DNA of 64,000 nt from JACNKJ01 sp964344565 (GTDB lineage Bacteria; Krumholzibacteriota; Krumholzibacteriia; JACNKJ01). The translations under genes were made by a program, and so were the position numbers. The stretch lies in assembly GCA_964344565.1 (NCBI GenBank), contig CAYFNT010000020.1, positions 1 to 64,000 of the forward strand, given 5' to 3'. Below are positions 7,356 through 16,071 of the stretch, in pieces; the first letter of the stretch is position 1; every line of letters starts with the position of its first letter. Below the pieces are notes generated by a model. The model saw nothing but the letters and a program-made list of their open reading frames with translations. It was not told the DNA's origin and searched no databases.

Positions 7356-8719
7356 AGGATTGGAACGAGATCTGCGAGAACGGCGGCTTCTGGCTCGCGA
7401 ACGTGAAGGTCGTCGATCCCGAGGCGGGACGCCTTTTCGAAGGCGCGGTCAGGATCGAGGACGGCAAGATCGCCGAGATCAGCGAGAGCGGCGCCGGCGA
7501 AGGCAGGGTCATCGACGGCGAGGGCCTGCACCTGGCCCCTGGACTCATCGACCTGCACGTGCATCTGCGCGAGCCGGGCTTCGAGGAGAAGGAAACGGTT
7601 CAGACCGGCGCCATGGCCGCCGCCCGCGGAGGCGTGACCACCATGTGCTCCATGCCCAACACCAACCCCATCTGCGACGACGGATCCAAGGTGGCCTTCG
7701 TCCGCGCCCGCGCGCGGCAGGCCGGACTCTGCCGGGTGCTGCCCGTGGGAGCCATCACCCGCGGCGCCGACGGCAAGCAGCTCGCCGACCTGGGCGAGAT
7801 GCACGACGAGGGCGCCATCGCCTTCAGCGACGACGGCTGGCCCGTGGAGGACGCCGGCCTCATGCGCAAGGCCATGGACCTGAGCCGCGCCTGGGATCTG
7901 CTCATCATGAGCCACTCCGAAGAGGCGAGCCTCAGCAAGGGCGGACAGATGCACGAGGGCTCGGTCTCGGCCAAGCTGGGACTGGAGGGCATCCCCCGCG
8001 AGAGCGAGGAGATCGCCGTGGAGCGCGAGGTGCGCCTGGCCAAGATGACCGGAGCGAGGCTCCACATCTGCCACGTGAGCAGCGGCGGCAGCGTGGAGAT
8101 CATCCGCCGGGCGAAGGCCGAGGGCCTGCGCGTGACCGGCGAGACGACGCCCCACTATCTTCTTCTGGACCACGGCGACGTGACGACCTATGACTCCCAC
8201 AAGAAGATGAATCCGCCCCTGCGCGAGAAGAGCGATCAGGAGGCTCTGGTGGCAGGGCTCCTCGACGGGACCCTGGACGCCGTGGCCACCGACCACGCTC
8301 CCCACACCGAGATCGAGAAGAATGTCGAGTTTGCCTACGCGCCCTTCGGCGTGACGGGCCTGGAGACCAGCCTGTCGGCGGTGATCACCCGCCTGGTGGA
8401 GCCCGGGCTCATCGACCTGCCCGCCGCGGTGGCGCTCATGACCTCGAAGCCCGCGGGCGTCATCGGCGTGGAGCAGGGACGCATGACTGTCGGCGCGCCG
8501 GCGGATCTGGTACTCTTCGATCCCGCCGAACGCTGGACCGTCCGCGGTGAGGAGACCGCCTCGCGCTCGGACAACACGCCCTTCGAGGGCATGCAGCTCA
8601 CGGGCCGCGTGCGGGCCACCTTCCTGGCCGGCCGCCCCGTGTTCCGCCGCTACGAAGAGGATGGAGAAAGCCATGAGAGCTTCACTCCGAACCTGGCCAA
8701 GGAAGCCGCGATCGCGTAG
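7352..8719 (+). CDS. pyrC: Dihydroorotase (class I)
   Basis: This 455-residue amidohydrolase cyclises carbamoyl-aspartate to dihydroorotate. The metal-binding HVHLREPG motif follows LIDLH, a likely ligand His is in HVSSGG, and the late Asp is in DAVATDHAPHT. It starts with GTG in the GTGA overlap with pyrB. The ~430-residue length expected for the type I family is met with a short C-terminal extension. It acts with PyrB in the same operon, as in many bacteria where the two enzymes associate. Confidence 0.94.
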   Translation: MKDWNEICENGGFWLANVKVVDPEAGRLFEGAVRIEDGKIAEISESGAGEGRVIDGEGLHLAPGLIDLHVHLREPGFEEKETVQTGAMAAARGGVTTMCSMPNTNPICDDGSKVAFVRARARQAGLCRVLPVGAITRGADGKQLADLGEMHDEGAIAFSDDGWPVEDAGLMRKAMDLSRAWDLLIMSHSEEASLSKGGQMHEGSVSAKLGLEGIPRESEEIAVEREVRLAKMTGARLHICHVSSGGSVEIIRRAKAEGLRVTGETTPHYLLLDHGDVTTYDSHKKMNPPLREKSDQEALVAGLLDGTLDAVATDHAPHTEIEKNVEFAYAPFGVTGLETSLSAVITRLVEPGLIDLPAAVALMTSKPAGVIGVEQGRMTVGAPADLVLFDPAERWTVRGEETASRSDNTPFEGMQLTGRVRATFLAGRPVFRRYEEDGESHESFTPNLAKEAAIA

Positions 8720-8729
8720 CTCCAGGTTC

Positions 8730-10118
8730 ATGTTCTCAGTCCAAGTTCCGAGAGCGCGCCAATGGTTGGCGCTGCTATCGTTGATGCTGCTCGTCGGCGC
8801 GCTCACGGACTGCGCGTATTTCAATACCTACACCAACGCGAAGAAGGCCTGTCGCGAGGCGGAAAACATGCCCCTGGACTCCCAGGGCAAGCTCTCGCCC
8901 CAGGCCCGTCGCAGCTACGACGTCTGCGTCACCAAGTGCCAGAAGCTCCTGGATGAGTTTCCCGACAGCAAGTGGGTGGACGACGCGCTATTCCTCATGA
9001 GCAAGTCCTACTTCCGCAGGCAGGAGTATGGACGCTGCCTCTCTCGCCTGGACGAGTTGAACGATCGCTTCCCCGATCATCCCTTCGAGGAGGAGGCCCT
9101 CTTCCTGCGCGGAGTGGCGCATCTCGAACGGGAAGAGGAGAGCCGAGCCATCGCGGTGCTGGCGAAACTGGCGGAGAACTACCCCGAATCGGAGCACCTC
9201 GCCGAGGCCATCTACCGCAGCGCCGAGGCCGAGTATCAGCTGGGCAACTGGGACGGGGCCCTCGAGGGCTTCGCGTCCCTGCTCGACCGTTTCGAGCGCA
9301 GCGATTGGAACGACGAGGCCCGGCTCAAGCGCGGGCGCATCCACGTGGACCGCGAGGACTACGAGAGCGCCGTGAGCGAATTCGAGATGCTTTCGCAGAC
9401 CGCCCGCAAGCGCGGCCTGGCCTTCGACGGACAGATGCAGATGGTGGAGTCGCTGCTCGAACTGCGTCGTCTGGATGAAGCTCACGAAGAGCTCGACGAC
9501 ATGGAGCCCGTGGCCGAGAACTTCCAGAAGCGCGCGCAGGTGCTGCTGCTTCGGGCCCTGGCCTACGAGAAGGAGCAGCGCCTGGACGAGGCCCTGCTGC
9601 TCCTCGAGGACGTGGCCGCCGAGTTCAAGAACCAGGCCTTCGCCGCCGAGGCCTGGTATCGCATCGGCCTGATCCGGCAGATCCACCAGGACGATCCAGA
9701 CGGCGCGCTGGAGGCCTTCGGCAAGGCGGTCACCGAAGGCGGTCGCGGCGTCTACCGCGATCTGGCCAGCGATCGGAAACAGGTTCTGGAAGACTTCATG
9801 CTGGCCCAGGAGAGCGCCAGCAGCGCCGAGGGCGACAGTTCCCTGGCCGAGGCCCAGTTCCGTCTCGCGGAGAACCAGTTCCTGAGCCTCGAAGATCCGG
9901 AAGCCGCCCTGGAGGTCTACGGCAGCGTGCTCGCGGATTATCCCGAAAGCGATTGGGCGCCTCGGGCGGCCTACGCGCTCTGTTACATCCACCGATACAG
10001 TCTGGCCGACACCAGCGCCGCCCTGGCCGCCGCCACGCGCCTGCTGGCCGACTATCCCGACAGCGATGCGGCGAAGTGGGTCGTGAACTGGTCCTCGGAA
10101 CTGGGAGGAAGGCCTTGA
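8730..10118 (+). CDS. TPR lipoprotein, BamD/YfiO-like, inside the pyr operon
   Basis: The protein has a lipoprotein signal ending in the lipobox LTDC (Cys near residue 28), followed by about 430 residues of tetratricopeptide-like helical pairs with A/L/Y spacing (for example ALFLRGVAHLE, AIYRSAEAEYQLGNWDGALEGF, PRAAYALCYIHRY). It resembles BamD or a longer YbgF/BamD-type assembly factor and should sit on the periplasmic face of the outer membrane. I chose ATG 8730 because it gives a compact signal sequence; an ATG at 8673 with a GGAG upstream is an alternative that would overlap pyrC. Its stop overlaps the TTG start of pyrK, so it is cotranscribed with the pyrimidine genes. No metabolic reason for this is evident. 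Confidence 0.8.
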   Translation: MFSVQVPRARQWLALLSLMLLVGALTDCAYFNTYTNAKKACREAENMPLDSQGKLSPQARRSYDVCVTKCQKLLDEFPDSKWVDDALFLMSKSYFRRQEYGRCLSRLDELNDRFPDHPFEEEALFLRGVAHLEREEESRAIAVLAKLAENYPESEHLAEAIYRSAEAEYQLGNWDGALEGFASLLDRFERSDWNDEARLKRGRIHVDREDYESAVSEFEMLSQTARKRGLAFDGQMQMVESLLELRRLDEAHEELDDMEPVAENFQKRAQVLLLRALAYEKEQRLDEALLLLEDVAAEFKNQAFAAEAWYRIGLIRQIHQDDPDGALEAFGKAVTEGGRGVYRDLASDRKQVLEDFMLAQESASSAEGDSSLAEAQFRLAENQFLSLEDPEAALEVYGSVLADYPESDWAPRAAYALCYIHRYSLADTSAALAAATRLLADYPDSDAAKWVVNWSSELGGRP

Positions 10119-10945
10119 GCGCAGATCTCTCCGCGGCCTACGCAGGTGGCCGCGTGCTTTCGGTCCGGCGCGACGGCCTCTATCATCATCTTTCCATCGA
10201 TGCGCCCGGCCTCGTGATCTCCGAGCCCGGCGCATTTTTCATGATCGGTCTCGGCGAGGCCGATGCGCCGCCGGTCGATCCCCTGCTCATGCGCCCCATG
10301 AGCGTGCTGGATCACGAGGGCGGTCGATTGGATATCCTCTTCAAGAAGGTGGGGCGCGGCACCGAGCTGCTGGCCGCCGCCGAAGAGGGCGAGGCGATTC
10401 GCCTTTTGGGTCCCCTGGGCAAGACTTTCACCTGTGCGGCCGATCCCTCGCCGGTGCTCGTGGGAGGCGGTGCCGGCGTGCCGCCCCTCTGTTTCCTCTC
10501 GCGGCGACTCAGCGCGGAGGGCATCGACCATCGAGTACTCTTCGGCTTCAATACTGCCGCCGACATTCCCCGCGCCGCGCTCTCGAAGCTCGCGGTCGAC
10601 GCCGAGCTCTTTACTATGGACGGCAGCGCGGGCGAAAAAGGTCATCCCGTGGCCGCGCTGGAAGGCGAAAGGCCCGACGGGCGCATCCAGGCCTGCGGTC
10701 CCCACGCCATGCTCGATGCGTTGAAGAAGGTACGCCGATCGGGCGAGCCCATGGAACTGAGCCTCGAGGAGCGTATGGCCTGCGGCATGGGCTTCTGTCG
10801 CGGATGCGTGACGCCGGTGAAGGACGGCGCGGACTGGCGCTACGCCACGGTCTGCCGCCAGGGACCCGTCTTCGACGCCGACCAGCTCGCGGAAGTGAAC
10901 GCGGCCGGCGAGGTCTGCCTCACGGGGGAGGACGCCCATGGCTGA
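10115..10945 (+). CDS. pyrK: Dihydroorotate dehydrogenase electron-transfer subunit
   Basis: This 276-residue FAD and 2Fe-2S protein passes electrons from class 1B dihydroorotate dehydrogenase to NAD. The FAD site is RPMSV, the nucleotide-binding turn is GGGAGVPPL, and the cluster cysteines are in MACGMGFCRGCVTP and, after a 12-residue gap, VCRQG. The start is TTG at 10115 with GGGAGGAAGG just upstream, overlapping the previous stop (TTGA). The frame is open further upstream, but only as an artefact of the TPR gene. It overlaps pyrD by 8 bases. Confidence 0.92.
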   Translation: MSADLSAAYAGGRVLSVRRDGLYHHLSIDAPGLVISEPGAFFMIGLGEADAPPVDPLLMRPMSVLDHEGGRLDILFKKVGRGTELLAAAEEGEAIRLLGPLGKTFTCAADPSPVLVGGGAGVPPLCFLSRRLSAEGIDHRVLFGFNTAADIPRAALSKLAVDAELFTMDGSAGEKGHPVAALEGERPDGRIQACGPHAMLDALKKVRRSGEPMELSLEERMACGMGFCRGCVTPVKDGADWRYATVCRQGPVFDADQLAEVNAAGEVCLTGEDAHG

Positions 10946-11855
10946 TCTGTCCGTCCACGCCGGCGGCCTCGCGCTCAAGAATCCGCTGCTCGCCGCCTCG
11001 GGATGCTTCGGCTACGGCCTCGAGGCCGATCCGGTGATTCCGCCCTCGCTCTTCGGCGGCATCGTCACCAAGACCATCACCCCGGCGCCGCGGAAGGGCA
11101 ATCCCGTGCCGCGTCTGGCCGAGACGCCCGCGGGCATGCTCAATTCCATCGGCTTGGAGAACGTGGGCCTCGAAGCCTTCATCGCCGAGAAGCTGCCGGC
11201 CCTCGAGGGCGCGGACACGAAGATCGTGGTTTCGGTCTCGGCGGGTTCGGCCGCCGAGTTCGCCGAGATGGCGGCGCGGCTCGGGGAGCAACCGCGGGCG
11301 GACGCTCTGGAATTGAACCTGAGTTGTCCCAACGTGGCCGAGCACGGACGCAACTTCGCCACGGATCCCGCGGCCGTGCGCGAGATCGGTGAGGCCGTCC
11401 GGCCCGTATTTTCCCGGCCCGTCTGGATCAAGCTCAGCCCGAATGTCACCGACATCAGCGTGGTGGCCCGCGCGGCCAACGACGCGGGAGCGGACGCCGT
11501 CACCGCCATCAACACGCTCCTGGGCATGGACATCGACCTCGCCACCGGACGCAGCCCCTTCGCCATGAACACGGCGGGGCTTTCGGGACCGGCCATCTTC
11601 CCCGTGGCCCTGGCCGCGGTGTGGCGCATCGCCAGGGGTGAGGACATTCCCACCATCGCGGTGGGGGGCGCGAGCGGCACGAACGACGTTCTCAAGTTCA
11701 TCGCCGCCGGCGCGGAGGCCGTGCAGCTGGGCACGGTGCTCTTCTCCGATCCGGGATCGGCCGCACGCATCCTGGATGAATTGATCGAGCATCTCGACTC
11801 GCGAGGGCTGGCCGACCTTGCCGCCCTGCGCGAAAGCTGGAAGGAGACGGCATGA
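10938..11855 (+). CDS. pyrD: Dihydroorotate dehydrogenase, class 1B catalytic subunit
   Basis: This 305-residue FMN TIM-barrel enzyme oxidises dihydroorotate to orotate. Family marks include KTITPAPRKGNP, MLNSIGLENVG, LNLSCPNV with the class 1 active-site Cys, IKLSPNVTDI, AINTLLGMDID, and the FMN phosphate site GGASGTNDVLKF followed by GAEAVQLGT. Pairing with PyrK makes it the NAD-dependent 1B type rather than the membrane quinone type. It overlaps pyrF as ATGA. Confidence 0.94.
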   Translation: MADLSVHAGGLALKNPLLAASGCFGYGLEADPVIPPSLFGGIVTKTITPAPRKGNPVPRLAETPAGMLNSIGLENVGLEAFIAEKLPALEGADTKIVVSVSAGSAAEFAEMAARLGEQPRADALELNLSCPNVAEHGRNFATDPAAVREIGEAVRPVFSRPVWIKLSPNVTDISVVARAANDAGADAVTAINTLLGMDIDLATGRSPFAMNTAGLSGPAIFPVALAAVWRIARGEDIPTIAVGGASGTNDVLKFIAAGAEAVQLGTVLFSDPGSAARILDELIEHLDSRGLADLAALRESWKETA

Positions 11856-12556
11856 GTGCCGCGTCCCGACTCTATGTGGCCCTCGACTTTCCCGACGGCA
11901 ATGCCGCCCGCGCCATGGCTGAACAGCTTGCGCCTTTGGGTGTGGGACTCAAGCTCGGCTTGCAGCTGTTCACCGCGGAGGGACCGGAACTTGCGCGCGA
12001 ACTGGCGACGAAATCCGATCTCTTCCTGGACCTCAAGTTCCACGACATCCCCAACACCGTGGCCGGCGCGGTCACGAGCGTGGCCGGGTTGGGGGCCGCC
12101 GTGACGAACATCCACCTGAGCGGCGGCGAAGCCATGTGTCGCGCGGCGGTCGAAGCCCGGGACGCGGCGGGCTCGAACATGAAGCTCATCGGCGTCACCG
12201 TGCTCACCAGCCTGGGCGACGAGGATCTCGGCGAGGTCTGGGGCGCGAAGCTGGAGGCGAGCGAGAGCGCTCGGCGCTTGGCCGTGCTCGCGCGGATGTG
12301 GGGGCTGGACGGCGTGGTGGCCTCGGCCCGCGAGGCCGGCGCCATTCGCGAGGCCTGCGGCGAGGATTTCCTCATCGTCACGCCGGGTATCCGGCCGGCG
12401 GGTGCGGAGGTGGGCGATCAGAAGCGAGTGCTCACCCCCGGCAAGGCATTGGCCGGCGGTTCCAGCCACCTGGTGGTGGGACGTCCCGTGACGAAGGCCG
12501 AGGATCCCGCGGTCGCCTGCCGCGCCATTCTCGACGAAATGCAAGTGGCACCCTGA
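11852..12556 (+). CDS. pyrF: Orotidine 5'-phosphate decarboxylase
   Basis: This 234-residue TIM-barrel enzyme decarboxylates OMP to UMP. The catalytic Asp-Lys-Asp array lies in LFLDLKFHDIPNTV, and the phosphate-binding end is VTPGIRPAG ... HLVVGRPVTKAEDP. It starts in the ATGA overlap with pyrD and is followed 11 bases later by pyrE. Length and motifs fit the PyrF subfamily 1. Confidence 0.94.
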   Translation: MSAASRLYVALDFPDGNAARAMAEQLAPLGVGLKLGLQLFTAEGPELARELATKSDLFLDLKFHDIPNTVAGAVTSVAGLGAAVTNIHLSGGEAMCRAAVEARDAAGSNMKLIGVTVLTSLGDEDLGEVWGAKLEASESARRLAVLARMWGLDGVVASAREAGAIREACGEDFLIVTPGIRPAGAEVGDQKRVLTPGKALAGGSSHLVVGRPVTKAEDPAVACRAILDEMQVAP

Positions 12557-12567
12557 AACGAGGAACC

Positions 12568-13140
12568 ATGAAGCGCGAATTCCTGCTCGACGCCTTTCGC
12601 GAAACCGGCGGAATGCTCGAAGGACACTTCCAGCTCACCAGCGGATTGCACAGCGATCAATACTTCCAGTGCGCGCGGCTGCTGGCCCATCCGAAGCACG
12701 CGGCCGCCTGCGGCGAGGCCATCGCGGCGAAGATGCCCGCGGGCGCGACCCACGTGATCAGCCCGGCCATGGGTGGGCTGATCATCGGGCACGAGGTCGC
12801 CCGCGCTCTCGGCGTGCCCTTCCTCTTCACCGAACGCGTGGACGGCGTCATGACCCTGCGCCGCTTCGATTTTCCCGAAGGCTGCCGCGCGGTCGTGGTC
12901 GAAGACGTGATCACCAGCGGCGGTTCGCTGCTCGAAGTGGCCGATCTGATCCGCGCCGCCGGCGGCGAGGTGCTGGCCTGCGCCACGGTGGTGGATCGCA
13001 GCGGCGACCGTGAGGTCGACTTCGGCGCGCCCTTCCATTCGCTGCTGAAGGTGGAAGTGAAGACCTGGGATCCGGCCGACTGTCCGCTCTGCGCGGAAGG
13101 AGGACAGGCCGTGAAGCCGGGGAGCCGGCATCTGGGCTGA
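12568..13140 (+). CDS. pyrE: Orotate phosphoribosyltransferase
   Basis: This 190-residue type I PRTase converts orotate and PRPP to OMP. It has the PRPP-binding motif VVVEDVITSGGSLLEV, the substrate segment TSGLHSDQYFQ, and an ISPAMGGLIIGHEVARAL strand. The start is ATG 12568 with GAGGA seven bases upstream; the upstream open frame is only a shadow of pyrF. It is the last gene of the pyr operon. The C-terminus carries CPLC, which is common in this PyrE branch. Confidence 0.93.
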   Translation: MKREFLLDAFRETGGMLEGHFQLTSGLHSDQYFQCARLLAHPKHAAACGEAIAAKMPAGATHVISPAMGGLIIGHEVARALGVPFLFTERVDGVMTLRRFDFPEGCRAVVVEDVITSGGSLLEVADLIRAAGGEVLACATVVDRSGDREVDFGAPFHSLLKVEVKTWDPADCPLCAEGGQAVKPGSRHLG

Positions 13141-13152
13141 ACCGGGGAAGTC

Positions 13153-13168
13153 GTCCACCCGGGTGGAC
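13153..13168 (+). terminator. Terminator-like palindrome after pyrE
   Basis: GTCCACCCGGGTGGAC can fold as GTCCAC-CCGG-GTGGAC and is followed by TCTGGTTTT, a weak T-tract. It may end the pyr transcript. The same 16 bases occur inside the next gene at 13927-13942. Confidence 0.45.
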
Positions 13169-13238
13169 TCTGGTTTTCGGCCGGCAAGAACCGTGCCGCC
13201 GATAGTGCTTAACTTGTTGAAATGATTATACTTAGCCC

Positions 13239-13267
13239 TTGATTTGCCAGGGATGTTTTGCTATATT
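13239..13267 (+). promoter_or_regulatory. Predicted promoter of the HNH gene
   Basis: TTGATT (13239-13244) and TATATT (13262-13267) are separated by exactly 17 bases in an AT-rich patch about 60 bases before the ATG. Confidence 0.65.
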
Positions 13268-13324
13268 GCTTCTACTCTCCCCGCTCTCTTCTCCTCCCGG
13301 AGACGCTAAAACCTGGAGTGGGAA

Positions 13325-14290
13325 ATGTCCTTACAACTTGATGCCAAGACCGTCCACGAACGTCTGCTCGCGGCCCTCGCCGCCATGCGCAAGGCTGAAA
13401 GCCAGGCGGTCACCCTTTTCGCCGAGGTCATGAAGCAGGGGCTCTATCGGAGCCTGGGCTACGCGAGCATTCACCTGTATGCCGAGCAGGCTCTGTCCTT
13501 CTCTCGCAGCAAGACCTACGAGTTCATCCGTCTTGCCGAAGCCCTCGATGAGCTGCCCGCGCTCAAGCAGGGCCTCGAATCCGGCGAGCTTCCCTGGACC
13601 AAGGCTCGTGAAGTGGTGAAAGTCGCGAAGCCCGACACAGAGCAGGAGTGGCTCGCCCTGGCCGCGAAGCAAAGCCGACGGGAGCTAGAGAAGGAAGTCG
13701 TGAAGAGTCGCGCGACGCGGGACCGCATGAAGAAGGATGCCGGCCAAACCGAGCTGATAGAGCCTGAGCGCGAGGTGCCCGCGGCGGCGACGGCGCAGTC
13801 TTTGACCCTGCGCCTGTCGCCGCTGGCGAAGGCGAAGTTCGAAGCCATGCTCGAGAAGCTGATGAAGACGCATCACTGCGATCGGGAGCAGGTGCTGCTC
13901 ATGGCGCTGGAATCGCTCTGCGCCGAGTCCACCCGGGTGGACGGCGCGGCGCCCTACCAGGTGGTGGTGCAGCACTGTCCCGAATGCGAGACGAAGTCCG
14001 TGGGACCCGAGCGCCGCCGATTGAGCACCGCGGAAAGCGCGCAGATCGATTGCGATTCACGAACGCAGACGCCTGGAGGTCGCAACAGGTCGAGCATTGC
14101 GCCCTCTCGAAGACGGGCGGTGCTGCAGCGCGACGGACACCGATGCCAGGCGAATGGCTGCCGCTCTACACATTTCCTCGAGGTTCACCACATTCGACCG
14201 CGCAGCCGAGGTGGCGGCAACGGCAAGGAGAATCTGATCACGCTCTGCTCGAACTGTCACCGGCATCTGCATGAGCAGGGATCACATTGA
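13325..14290 (+). CDS. HNH endonuclease-domain protein
   Basis: This 321-residue protein has an N-terminal alpha-helical region (DUF222-like organisation, residues 1-200) and a C-terminal HNH nuclease domain (about 255-318). The nuclease motif shows RDGHRCQANGC, then LEVHHIRPRSRGG, NLITLCSNCH and HRHLHE, with two zinc-binding Cys pairs and the catalytic His pair. Such stand-alone HNH proteins are multi-copy in many high-GC genomes and their role is unclear. It is monocistronic with its own promoter and converges with the antiporter gene. A 16-base palindrome shared with its upstream region lies inside the coding sequence. Confidence 0.85.
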   Translation: MSLQLDAKTVHERLLAALAAMRKAESQAVTLFAEVMKQGLYRSLGYASIHLYAEQALSFSRSKTYEFIRLAEALDELPALKQGLESGELPWTKAREVVKVAKPDTEQEWLALAAKQSRRELEKEVVKSRATRDRMKKDAGQTELIEPEREVPAAATAQSLTLRLSPLAKAKFEAMLEKLMKTHHCDREQVLLMALESLCAESTRVDGAAPYQVVVQHCPECETKSVGPERRRLSTAESAQIDCDSRTQTPGGRNRSSIAPSRRRAVLQRDGHRCQANGCRSTHFLEVHHIRPRSRGGGNGKENLITLCSNCHRHLHEQGSH

Positions 14291-14322
14291 GTCATGAGGC
14301 ATGTGCCTGAGGTGCCAGGACC

Positions 14323-15303
14323 CTATTTCGCGCCCGCGTGCATGGCGAAGTCGGTGAACCAGACCAGGGCGGCGACGATCACCAGAACCAGGCCCTCGCG
14401 CCGCGAGAGGCTCCAGCGGGTCCGCATCAGGAAGAGCGCCAGGAAGACCAGACCGGCGAGCACGATGAGCGAGACCCGCCCCACGGGATTGATGCTCACC
14501 GGATGCAGCATGCCCGCCACGCCCAGCACTCCCAGTAGATTGAAGATGTTGCTGCCGATGATGTTGCCCGCGCTGATGGCGTAGCGCCCCTTGATGACCC
14601 CGGCCAGGCTGATGGCCAGCTCCGGCGCCGAGGTGCCGGCCGCCACCACCGTGACGCCGATGGCCCACTCGCTCACGCCGAAGCCCCGGGCGATGGCCAC
14701 GGCCGAATCCACCAGGAAATGGGATCCGAGGAGTATCGCCCCCAGGCTGAGGAGCACGAGGACGCTATCCTTGGCCAGCGAGCTGGCTTCCAGATCGATG
14801 TGCTCGACCTCCTCCAGGCCCTCGCCCCGCTGCCGGAACAGCATGATCAGGTAGATGAGCAGCAGTCCGAAGAGCAGCACGCCGTCCAGGTGGCCGAGCT
14901 TCAGGTCGCTGCCCACGAGGGCCAGCAGCAGCAGGGTGGTCGCGCCGAGCACGGCGCCGTCGCGTTTGAGTAGGCGGGCTTGCATGGGGATGGCGCGCAC
15001 CAGAGCGCATCCGCCGAGGATGAATCCCAGGTTGAAGATGTTGCTGCCCACGATGTTGCTCACGGAGATGTCGCCGTGCTCGCGCAGGGCGGCCAGCACC
15101 GTGACCGCGAACTCCGGCGCCGAGGTGCCCAGGGCCACCACGGTGAGTCCGATGACGAGCTCCGAGATGCCCAGCCTCGCCGCCAGGCGCGAGGCCGACT
15201 CCACCAGCCAGTGGGCGCCCAGGGCGATGAGCCCGATGGTGGCGACCACCACGAGTCCGTTGCCCCACATGGGCCAGGTGGACAGATCCAGGGCTCCGCT
15301 CAA
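14323..15303 (-). CDS. Calcium/cation antiporter, YrbG-like (CaCA family)
   Basis: This 326-residue inner-membrane exchanger has the two inverted alpha-repeats of the CaCA superfamily. The first repeat has VALGTSAPEFAVTV and SNIVGSNIFN, the second AAGTSAPELAISL and GNIIGSNIFN; the Glu in each GTSAPE is the ion-binding residue. About ten hydrophobic segments are split by an acidic cytosolic loop (GEGLEEVEHIDLE). Members exchange Ca2+ or K+ for Na+ or H+. The gene converges on the HNH gene with a 32-base gap. Confidence 0.92.
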   Translation of the reverse strand: MSGALDLSTWPMWGNGLVVVATIGLIALGAHWLVESASRLAARLGISELVIGLTVVALGTSAPEFAVTVLAALREHGDISVSNIVGSNIFNLGFILGGCALVRAIPMQARLLKRDGAVLGATTLLLLALVGSDLKLGHLDGVLLFGLLLIYLIMLFRQRGEGLEEVEHIDLEASSLAKDSVLVLLSLGAILLGSHFLVDSAVAIARGFGVSEWAIGVTVVAAGTSAPELAISLAGVIKGRYAISAGNIIGSNIFNLLGVLGVAGMLHPVSINPVGRVSLIVLAGLVFLALFLMRTRWSLSRREGLVLVIVAALVWFTDFAMHAGAK

Positions 15304-15404
15304 AACTCGCTCCGGCGTTTCGGGTCAGATGTTTCGGCCCGGCCAAGCTAGCACCCGCCACGGCATTAGGCAATCGATTCGCCGGGCCGCGGCTCCTAAG
15401 TTCG

Positions 15405-15433
15405 TTGCCCTATTATGGACCGCTTGCTATCCT
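15405..15433 (+). promoter_or_regulatory. Possible promoter of the sugar-nucleotide gene group
   Basis: TTGCCC (15405-15410) and TATCCT (15428-15433) are separated by 17 bases, 26 bases before the ATG at 15460. TTGCCC is also seen as the -35 of two other predicted promoters here. Confidence 0.4.
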
Positions 15434-15459
15434 GCCCACCTTCAAAGGGAGAGAGAACC

Positions 15460-16059
15460 ATGCGTACTTTCACGATTCTGCTAATGCTGGCCACGGCGGC
15501 GGGCGGAGTGATGGTGAACGACGGCAGCTTCGAGAACGGAACCTGCGGCAAGGGCAGCGACTGGACCTGCGTGACCACCACGCCGAACTGCGAGACCATC
15601 GTGGTGGCCGTGGACACCTGGGGTTTCCCCGCCTACGACGGCGTCTTGGCCGCCTGGCTCGGCGGCACCTGCGAGAACGTGGGCATCAGCAATGGCGTCT
15701 GCCAGGACATCGTCATCAGCCCCTCCCAGCTCAACTTCTGGTGGATGGGCTACTACAGCCTCGAGGGCGAGCAGGAAGCCTGGCTGGAAGTCCATGTCGA
15801 CGACATCCGGGAATACAGCCACCGGCTCGGTCCCGAGCATCACACCATTGGAACCTGGGCCCACTCCGAGGATTTATTCGGCGTGATCGATCTGAGGAAC
15901 TGGGAGGACGGCCAGAGCCACACCCTCTGCATCAGCCTCGACAACGACTATTCCAACAACGGCAAGACCGTGGCCAACCTGCTCATCGACTACATCGAAC
16001 TCGAGCATCCGGTGGCCACTCAGGAGCTCAGCTTCTCGACCCTGAAGGTCCTGTACTAG
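15460..16059 (+). CDS. Small secreted protein of unknown function
   Basis: This 199-residue protein has a short signal sequence (MRTFTILLMLATAAGG) followed by NDGSFENG, the usual opening of a jelly-roll or carbohydrate-binding type beta-sandwich, and several Cys (GTCGKGS, TCVTTTPNC, GGTCEN, GVCQD) suggesting disulfides outside the cytoplasm. The start is ATG 15460 behind GGGAGAGAG. It lacks the sorting domain seen in the larger secreted proteins. It is followed after 12 bases by the sugar-nucleotide genes and may be cotranscribed with them. I do not recognise the family. Confidence 0.65.
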   Translation: MRTFTILLMLATAAGGVMVNDGSFENGTCGKGSDWTCVTTTPNCETIVVAVDTWGFPAYDGVLAAWLGGTCENVGISNGVCQDIVISPSQLNFWWMGYYSLEGEQEAWLEVHVDDIREYSHRLGPEHHTIGTWAHSEDLFGVIDLRNWEDGQSHTLCISLDNDYSNNGKTVANLLIDYIELEHPVATQELSFSTLKVLY

Positions 16060-16071
16060 CGGGAGCGGACG

